Positions 25,634 through 32,193 of a DNA stretch of 32,193 bases are shown piece after piece (position 1 is the first letter of the stretch; every line of letters begins with the position of its first letter). The notes below the pieces were generated by a model. That model made no database searches. It worked only from the letters and a program-made list of their open reading frames with translations, and had not been told where the DNA came from. The DNA lies in NCBI GenBank assembly GCA_029864465.1, contig JAOTTJ010000006.1:1-32193 (forward strand), given 5' to 3'. This stretch comes from Gammaproteobacteria bacterium (lineage in GTDB: Bacteria > Pseudomonadota > Gammaproteobacteria > Steroidobacterales > Rariloculaceae). Both the position numbers and the translations under genes were made by a program.

Positions 25634-27493
25634 CTAGAACATCTCCGAGGCGCCGGGCTGCGTGCCGTCGCCGCCGTCATAGCGATTCGGAATGAAATCG
25701 CCGGTGACCATGTCGCGGTACGACAGGCCTGGCGGGACCATCGGGTAAACGCTGGCTTCGGGATCGATAATGACCTCGAGGAAAGCCGGACCCTCGAACG
25801 CGAGAAATTCCTCGATGACGCGCGGGACGTCGTCCTTGCGCTCGAGCCGTTTTGCGTACTCGAAACCATCTGCCTCGGCTGCTTTGATGAAGTTCTTTTT
25901 GCGCAGTGACTTTTCGCTGCCGGACAATCGGCCTTTGAAGAACATGCGCTGCCACTGCATGACCATGCCGTCGCCAAAATTGTTGAGCACGACGATCTTC
26001 ACTGGCAGATTGTAGGTCGTCACCGTCTCGAGCTCGCCGAGATTCATGCGGATGCTCGCGTCGCCGTCGACGTCGATGACGAGCCTGTCCGGACATGCAA
26101 ACTGCGCGCCGATGGCTGCGGGTAGGCCGAAGCCCATCGTTCCCATGCTGCCCGAGGTGAGCCACAGGCGCGGCCGGCGAAAATCGAAATATTGCGCCGC
26201 CCACATCTGATGCTGGCCCACGCCCGTCGTGATGATCGCCTCGCCACGCGTGATTTTGTTGATTGTCTCAATGACGTAGTTCGGTTGAATCAGCGCGGTG
26301 TCGCGATCGTAATTCATCGCGTAGGTTGTCTTGAGCTCAGCGATTTCTTCGAGCCACGCAGTATGCTCGAGTGAGATCGAATTGCGGCGTCCATAGGCAA
26401 GCAGTGCCTCGAGCGCGTCACGGAGCCGGCCGATATGAAACCAGTCGGCCGGTTTGACCTTATGAATCTCCGACGGATCGATGTCGAAGTGCAGCACGTA
26501 CTTTGCGGACGGTGCGAATTTCGGCGGATCGCCTGCGACGCGGTCATCGAAGCGCGCCCCAATCGCAATCAGTAAATCGCAGTCATCGACTGCGTAATTC
26601 GCAAATGCTGCGCCGTGCATCCCTAGCATGCTCAGGGATAGATCGTGCGTCGTGTCGAAGCTGCCAAGTCCCATGAGCGTGGAGACGACAGGGATCTCGT
26701 AGGTGAGCGCGAGCTCACGCATGAGATCGCTTGCCTCGGCATTGACGACGCCGCCGCCGACATAGATGAGCGGGCGCTTGCTGTTGGCCAGATGCCCGAA
26801 GAATTCCTTGCAGCGCTCATCATCGAGAACGTTCTTGCGCATGACCTCCAGCCGGTGGAGATGACCGGGCATGGACAACAGACCTTCGCCCTGAAATGAT
26901 CCGGTCCAATTCTGCACATCCTTGGGGACGTCGATGACGACTGGGCCAGGTCGGCCGGTCCGGGCGATCTCGAACGCTGAGCGCATCGTCGACTCCAGGC
27001 GCTCAGGTTCGGTGACGAGGAAGACGTGCTTTGCGACCGAGCCCATGATCGCGGACACGGGTGCCTCTTGGAACGCATCCGTGCCTATCGAGCCAGTAGC
27101 GACCTGGCCGCAGATCACGACGATCGGAATCGAGTCAGCCATGCAGTCGCGAACGGACGTTACACAGTTCGTCGCGCCGGGCCCGGACGTGACAATGACA
27201 ACGCCGACGCGGCCCGTAGCACGCGCGTAGCCTGACGCCATGAACGCGGCGCCTTGCTCGTTGGCTGGCACGATGAGCGGCATCGGGTCAGCGTCGTCGG
27301 TTTTATGGTGTTCGTTGTAACGAAATACGGCATCGAAGGTTGGCAAGATCGCGCCGCCGCTGTAGCCGAAGATCGTTTCCACGCCCTCGTCGGCCAACAC
27401 CTGGACGATCGTGTCCGCCCCACTCATCTCGGTCCCGGCGAGAGGGTGGGCGCGAGCCACGGCAGCTTGCGTTTGAGGTTTCATGAGCGTCAT
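25634..27493 (-). CDS. ilvI: acetolactate synthase large subunit
   Basis: GADTIVQVLADEGVETIFGYSGGAILP, ANEQGAAFMASGYARATGRVGVVIVTSGPGATN, GTDAFQEAPV, TPP-binding VIDVDGDASIRMNLGELETVTTYNLPVKIVVLNN. Confidence 0.94.
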   Translation of the reverse strand: MTLMKPQTQAAVARAHPLAGTEMSGADTIVQVLADEGVETIFGYSGGAILPTFDAVFRYNEHHKTDDADPMPLIVPANEQGAAFMASGYARATGRVGVVIVTSGPGATNCVTSVRDCMADSIPIVVICGQVATGSIGTDAFQEAPVSAIMGSVAKHVFLVTEPERLESTMRSAFEIARTGRPGPVVIDVPKDVQNWTGSFQGEGLLSMPGHLHRLEVMRKNVLDDERCKEFFGHLANSKRPLIYVGGGVVNAEASDLMRELALTYEIPVVSTLMGLGSFDTTHDLSLSMLGMHGAAFANYAVDDCDLLIAIGARFDDRVAGDPPKFAPSAKYVLHFDIDPSEIHKVKPADWFHIGRLRDALEALLAYGRRNSISLEHTAWLEEIAELKTTYAMNYDRDTALIQPNYVIETINKITRGEAIITTGVGQHQMWAAQYFDFRRPRLWLTSGSMGTMGFGLPAAIGAQFACPDRLVIDVDGDASIRMNLGELETVTTYNLPVKIVVLNNFGDGMVMQWQRMFFKGRLSGSEKSLRKKNFIKAAEADGFEYAKRLERKDDVPRVIEEFLAFEGPAFLEVIIDPEASVYPMVPPGLSYRDMVTGDFIPNRYDGGDGTQPGASEMF

Positions 27494-27575
27494 CGATACT
27501 ACGTTTCTGGTCCGGTCAAAGGCCGCGCCGGCTCACGCCGCGCTAGCTGCTGTGCACAATATGCCACCTTGAGTG

Positions 27576-27604
27576 TTGACGAAAAATTTGTGCATTGCAA
27601 TAGT
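27576..27604 (+). promoter_or_regulatory. putative sigma70-type promoter for ilvH
   Basis: TTGACG, 17-bp spacer, then AATAGT, in the ilvI/ilvH divergent intergenic region. Confidence 0.3.
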
Positions 27605-27670
27605 TGTTGTTCTACGCCAACATTTACGGCTGCCGACTACCGCTACGCCGGGTAGCCTCGAGCGGTCAAG

Positions 27671-28168
27671 ATGCGACACATAATCTCCATACTGCTGCAG
27701 AACGAAGCCGGTGCGCTCGCACGCGTCGCAAATATGTTCTCGAGCCGCGGATTCAACATCGAGAGCCTCAACGTCGCACCGACGAACCAGCCGGGCGTTT
27801 CCCGGCTCACGCTCGTAACGATCGGATCCGACGAGGTCATCGACCAGATCTCAAAGCAGCTCGGTAAGCTCGTCGACATCGTCAATATCGTCGACATGAC
27901 CGAGGGCGATCACATCGTGCGTGAGCTCGCTTTGTTCAAGCTCCATATCGCAGCGGCCAAGCGAGCTAAGCTCGAGGCACTGGTTAATGAGTCAGGCGGG
28001 CGAATTCTCGACGATCATGAGGGTCATTTCACGGTCGAGCTCATCGGTGGCGCTCAGGATATCGATCGATTCATGATCAAGGTCGGCAAGCTTGCCGAGA
28101 TCTTGACCGTCGTGCGCAGCGGTGCAATGGCCGTTGCGCGAGGCATGCCTATCCTATCGCCAACCTAG
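27671..28168 (+). CDS. ilvH: acetolactate synthase small (regulatory) subunit
   Basis: MRHIISILLQNEAGALARVANMFSSRGFNIESLNVAPTNQPGVSRLTLVT (ACT domain), GHFTVELIGGAQDIDRFM. Confidence 0.94.
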   Translation: MRHIISILLQNEAGALARVANMFSSRGFNIESLNVAPTNQPGVSRLTLVTIGSDEVIDQISKQLGKLVDIVNIVDMTEGDHIVRELALFKLHIAAAKRAKLEALVNESGGRILDDHEGHFTVELIGGAQDIDRFMIKVGKLAEILTVVRSGAMAVARGMPILSPT

Positions 28169-28185
28169 CCCCTGGCAGGGCTTTT
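28167..28185 (+). terminator. small hairpin plus T-tract between ilvH and proB (terminator or attenuator candidate)
   Basis: agccc-ctggca-gggct followed by ttt; overlaps the end of ilvH and ends 4 bp before the proB ATG. Confidence 0.35.
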
Positions 28186-28189
28186 ACCC

Positions 28190-29353
28190 ATGCACGACGA
28201 TACGAACACTTTGAGCGGTCAGCGCCTGAGCCAAGCGCGTCGCGTCGTGATCAAGATAGGCTCGGCGCTGCTCGTCGATCAGTCCAGCGGCGCACTGCAT
28301 CGTGAATGGCTCGAGGCCTTGTGCACTGACGTCGTCGCGCTGCGCGAGCAGGGCAAGGAGGTCATTCTAGTATCCTCGGGCGCCGTTGCCCTGGGCGCGC
28401 GGCGGCTCGAAATCGACGTCAGGCGGTCCAGGCTTCCCGATCATCAAGCCGCGGCCGCTGTCGGACAGATTCAGCTCGCGCACGCATACGAGGAAGTGCT
28501 CGGCCAGTTCGGGTTCACGGCCGCGCAAGTACTGTTGACGCTCGATGACAGCGAGAGTCGGCCTCGCTATCTCAACGCCGTCAATACCTTGTTTACCTTG
28601 CTCAAGCTCGGCGTCATACCGGTCGTGAACGAAAACGATACCGTGGCGACGCAGGAGCTTCGCTACGGCGATAACGATCGGCTCGCGGCGCGCGTCGCGC
28701 AGATGATCAGCGCAGACTGCCTGATCCTGCTGTCCGACGTCGACGGTTTGTATACCGCAGATCCGCAGACGAATCCGGACGCACGCTACATCCCCGAGGT
28801 CACCGCGCTGACCGACGATTACTGGGCGATGGCCGGCGGGCCGGGCTCCGATCTCGCGTCCGGCGGAATGCGCACGAAGCTCGACGCGGCGCGCATCGCA
28901 CTCGACGCCGGGTGCCAGATGCTGATTACGTCAGGTCACATCATGCGGCCGCTGCAGGCCCTCGAGGCAGGGGCCAGGGCCACGTGGTTCTTACCGGACT
29001 CCACGCCTCGTGCTGCACGCAAACAATGGATCGCGGGAACGCTGCAGCCGAAGGGCAGGCTCAAGGTCGATGCCGGTGCTGTCGAGGCACTGTCGGGCGG
29101 GCGCAGCCTTCTGCCAGCTGGCGTCACAGGCGTCGAGGGTAGCTTTGTCCGCGGTGATGCGGTCAGCCTGCTCGACCCCCACGGCAACGAGCTCGGGCGA
29201 GGCCTGATCGCCTATGCGGCCGACGAGGCGCGGGCGATCATCGGCCAGCAGTCGGCTGCAATACCTGAGATCTTGGGTTATCGTGGCCGCGACGAAATGA
29301 TTCACCGGGACGACCTCGTCCTCGTCCGGCAGCGGCCGGGAACATCGACATGA
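28190..29353 (+). CDS. proB: glutamate 5-kinase (with C-terminal PUA domain)
   Basis: [89 protein letters not shown]-terminal PUA-like region. Confidence 0.95.
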   Translation: MHDDTNTLSGQRLSQARRVVIKIGSALLVDQSSGALHREWLEALCTDVVALREQGKEVILVSSGAVALGARRLEIDVRRSRLPDHQAAAAVGQIQLAHAYEEVLGQFGFTAAQVLLTLDDSESRPRYLNAVNTLFTLLKLGVIPVVNENDTVATQELRYGDNDRLAARVAQMISADCLILLSDVDGLYTADPQTNPDARYIPEVTALTDDYWAMAGGPGSDLASGGMRTKLDAARIALDAGCQMLITSGHIMRPLQALEAGARATWFLPDSTPRAARKQWIAGTLQPKGRLKVDAGAVEALSGGRSLLPAGVTGVEGSFVRGDAVSLLDPHGNELGRGLIAYAADEARAIIGQQSAAIPEILGYRGRDEMIHRDDLVLVRQRPGTST

Positions 29354-30636
29354 CGACGGCAGAGCAGGAAATCAGGGCCGATCTGCGCATTCAGATGCGC
29401 CGGCTCGGCCAATCCGCGCGAGCGGCAGCGGCAGTGTTGGCGCGTACCGGCACTGCTGCGAAGAATCACGCGCTCGAGCGAGCCGCCGCGTCGCTGCGCG
29501 CGCGCCAAGCCGAGGTGCTTCACGCAAATGCCCGCGACCTGGATGCAGCTGGCGCGCTCGGCTTGTCTCAGGCCATGCTCGACCGCCTGACACTGAATCC
29601 GGATCGGATCGAGGCAATGGCTCGTGGCCTCGAGGAGATCGTTGCGCTACCTGACCCTGTGGGCAGCGTAATCGCCGACTGGGACAGGCCCAGTGGGCTC
29701 AGGATCCAGCGCGTGCGTGTGCCGCTCGGCGTCATCGGCATTATTTATGAGAGCCGACCGAACGTCACGGCCGACGCCGGTGCGCTGTGCCTGAAGAGTG
29801 GCAACGCCGTAATACTGCGCGGCGGCTCCGAAGCGATTCACTCGAATGCTGCCATTCACGCTTGTCTGCTCGATGGACTCAGGGCCGCCGAGCTCCCCGA
29901 GACCGCAATTCAGAGGGTGCCGACCCAGGATCGCGAGGCTGTCGGTATTCTGCTGCGCGATATGGCCGAATTCGTCGACGTCATCGTGCCGCGCGGCGGG
30001 AAACGCTTGATCGCGAGGGTTCAGGAGGATGCGCGGGTGCCGGTCATGGGTCACCTCGAGGGCATTTGTCACACTTATATTCACAGCGGAGCCGATCTCG
30101 AGATGGCACGGCGGGTGACTCTGAACGCGAAGATGCGCCGTACCGGGATCTGCGGGGCCACAGAGACGGTTCTCGTCGATCGGGCAATTGCCGATTCGCA
30201 TCTTTGCGCGATTGTCGCGGACCTGATTGACGCCGGTTGCGAGGTCAGAGGAGACGATCGCACTCAGCAGTGTGACAGTCGCGTGCGAGCTGCCACTGCC
30301 GAGGACTGGGGCCACGAGTTCTTGGACTCGATCGTCGCCATCCGAGTCGTCGACGACATCGATACGGCGCTAGAGCATATCCGGCGCTACGGCTCGGGGC
30401 ACACTGAAGCGATTATCACGGACGATTCGGCGGCCGCCGAGCGGTTTTTGAGCGAGCTCGACAGCGCGATACTCATGCATAACGTCTCGACGCAGTACGC
30501 CGACGGTGGAGAGTTCGGTCTAGGCGCCGAGATCGGGATCGCGACGGGGCGCGTGCACGCGCGTGGCCCGGTCGGTGCCGAGCAGCTGACGAGCTACAAG
30601 TATCTCGTGCGCGGAAGCGGTCAGGCCCGACCCTAG
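29350..30636 (+). CDS. proA: gamma-glutamyl phosphate reductase
   Basis: [109 protein letters not shown] overlap with proB. Confidence 0.96.
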   Translation: MTTAEQEIRADLRIQMRRLGQSARAAAAVLARTGTAAKNHALERAAASLRARQAEVLHANARDLDAAGALGLSQAMLDRLTLNPDRIEAMARGLEEIVALPDPVGSVIADWDRPSGLRIQRVRVPLGVIGIIYESRPNVTADAGALCLKSGNAVILRGGSEAIHSNAAIHACLLDGLRAAELPETAIQRVPTQDREAVGILLRDMAEFVDVIVPRGGKRLIARVQEDARVPVMGHLEGICHTYIHSGADLEMARRVTLNAKMRRTGICGATETVLVDRAIADSHLCAIVADLIDAGCEVRGDDRTQQCDSRVRAATAEDWGHEFLDSIVAIRVVDDIDTALEHIRRYGSGHTEAIITDDSAAAERFLSELDSAILMHNVSTQYADGGEFGLGAEIGIATGRVHARGPVGAEQLTSYKYLVRGSGQARP

Positions 30637-30672
30637 GTCGTTTGTCTCACCACGCAGCGGTACTTGTCCGCG

Positions 30673-30924
30673 CTATTTCTCTATCTGCTCCAGCGGCTCG
30701 AAGAGGAGTCGCGGGCGGTCGCCGCGCCGCGAATAGAGGTGCTCGCTCGCCATGTCTTCCAAGGCGCGGTCACGCTCGAGTTCCGTGGCGTACCAATGCA
30801 AGCGCTCCCAGTTCTTACCGAGCAACGCTTGAAAGCTGTCGCCGGCCGGTAGACGGATACGGATTCCGTAAGGTCGATCCGTGTCGAGATTTCGATTCAA
30901 GTTGTGGGCGTGACAAGTATTCAT
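30673..30924 (-). CDS. small conserved-looking hypothetical protein (~83 aa)
   Basis: MNTCHAHNLNRNLDTDRPYGIRIRLPAGDSFQALLGKNWERLHWYATELERDRALEDMASEHLYSRRGDRPRLLFEPLEQIEK. AAGGAC RBS-like sequence upstream of ATG at 30924; the track's longer start (31014) is less likely. Confidence 0.55.
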   Translation of the reverse strand: MNTCHAHNLNRNLDTDRPYGIRIRLPAGDSFQALLGKNWERLHWYATELERDRALEDMASEHLYSRRGDRPRLLFEPLEQIEK

Positions 30925-31146
30925 CGTGCTGTCGTCCTTGCGACTCCCGATCGAGAGAGGATTGAAGCGTGTCGGGGGCTGAGCCGGTGTTTGGCCGGTC
31001 CCGCCGCAGGGCATTATAGCCGCGAGACCGGTGCGCGTGCGGAGACATTATTGTTTAATCAATACAGTGAGTTACGTCACGTGGGCTCGACTCCCTGGGG
31101 CGTATGGTGCGCGGGCCCTGCTACAATTCGTCCGAGCCCCGACTGA

Positions 31147-32193
31147 GTCGAAACGGTTTTCCGCGAATCCGCAAATGGGGATACTGAGATAGGTTCTAGA
31201 ATCGTCCAAAGCGGAGAGTTTTTCGTAGTCGGGGGACCCGTCCAGCCTGACCGCGCCTGCTATCTTGAGCGTGCCGCTGACGAAGCCCTGCGGCAGGGGC
31301 TGCTGGATCGGCAGTTCTGCTATGTCCTCGGTCCGAAGGCCAGCGGCAAAACGAGCTTGATGGCTCGAACGATACGCGCGCTTCGCGCCGAGGGACAGCT
31401 CGCAGCCGTCGTAGATCTGACGCAGATTGGCGCTCGCGGAGAGAGCACCGAAGCGGGTCGTTGGTTTTATAGCATCGCGTATCGCATTGTTCGCGAGCTG
31501 CGAATCAAGGTCGACCTTCAGACCTGGTGGCAAGAAAAGAGCGTGCTCATGAGAGAGCAGCGGTTGTCAGAATTCTTCTGGGAAATCGTGCTCGCGAATA
31601 CGACTGCGCCGGTCACCGTATTCTACGACGAGATTGAGCGTGCGCTGGATCTGCCATTCTCAGGCGAGCTGTTTGCCGCATTGAGCAATTGTTACAACGG
31701 CCGCGTCACCGAACCCGACTACCAACGTCTGAACTTTGCCGTCCTGGGCGTCGCAACGCCGCGCCAGCTTGGCCGTGGCGTGACCTTACCGCTGTTTCTA
31801 GACGGTCTTGCCGTCGAACCGCGCGATTTCTCGCTCGAGGAGACCTATGGGCTCGATCAAGGATTCAGTACTAGCGAGGAGCAGGCGCACGCGACGCTGA
31901 AGCGCGTGCACTATTGGGTGAAAGGCCAGCCGTATCTTACCCAGAAGATCGCAAGGGCCGTCGCGCGGCGCGGCGGAACGGCCGATGCTGTCGACACTAT
32001 CGTCCGCGAGCAATTTCTGACACAAGGCGCTCGTGACGAGGAGCCGCTACTCAACCACGTTGCCGGTTTGCTCACAGGAGGCGGTGTGCCCAAGCGCCGC
32101 GCACTCGTGTTGCTGAAGAAACTCGGTAAAGGCGCACCGATCGTTGCCGACCCGGATTCCCCGGCGCAGGAATCGCTTCGCCTGGCGGGCATC
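31147..32193 (+). CDS. AAA-like (AAA_35-type) P-loop ATPase, 3'-truncated by the window; start codon unresolved
   Basis: Manual translation in frame 1 gives VETVFRESANGDTEIGSRIVQSGEFFVVGGPVQPDRACYLERAADEALRQGLLDRQFCYVLGPKASGKTSLMARTIRALRAEGQ..APVTVFYDEIERALD..YWVKGQPYLTQKIA, open to the window end. Absent from the supplied track, which lists only antisense ORFs here. Confidence 0.8.

Noticed and set aside
31072-31533. Minus-strand 153-aa ORF (and 31798-32025, 31911-32192 minus ORFs)
   Set aside because: Antisense to the clearly coding plus-strand AAA-like ATPase frame, which carries Walker A and B motifs; no recognisable domain in the antisense products.
1-32193. Very frequent GAGCTC/CGAGCTCG words
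   Set aside because: Mostly in-frame Glu-Leu codon pairs in high-GC coding sequence; explained by codon usage and not a repeat element.

Overview
A gene-dense, high-GC proteobacterial (probably gammaproteobacterial) chromosomal window. No rRNA, tRNA, CRISPR array or transposase was recognised. Positions 2-8324 hold a tightly packed same-strand cluster: TPR protein; FHA-like/TM/PEGA-repeat/SUMF1-fold protein; short secreted Pro-rich protein; MotA/TolQ/ExbB-type channel; actin-like ATPase-FHA fusion; and two tandem TM-coiled-coil-VWA proteins. Both VWA proteins start with a TM motif, FLD[AV][MI]TCGFG, that resembles the Asp-bearing TM helix of ExbD/TolR. My main hypothesis is that this is an uncharacterised ion-motive-force stator-like machine in which VWA domains replace the usual ExbD/TolR/MotB periplasmic domain. 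The rest includes an OmpA-family protein, a GST, bioF-bioD, a class II (B12) ribonucleotide reductase, and a low-oxygen/stress-like island (BCAM0308-family, Usp, site-2 protease-CBS, DUF3775, Lon-like protease, APH/ATPase, CBS). Also present are phosphomannomutase, bioA, divergent ilvI/ilvH, proB-proA, and a right-edge AAA-like (AAA_35-type) ATPase ORF that is missing from the supplied ORF track and lacks an in-frame canonical start. Family calls come from reading motifs by eye; no searches were run.
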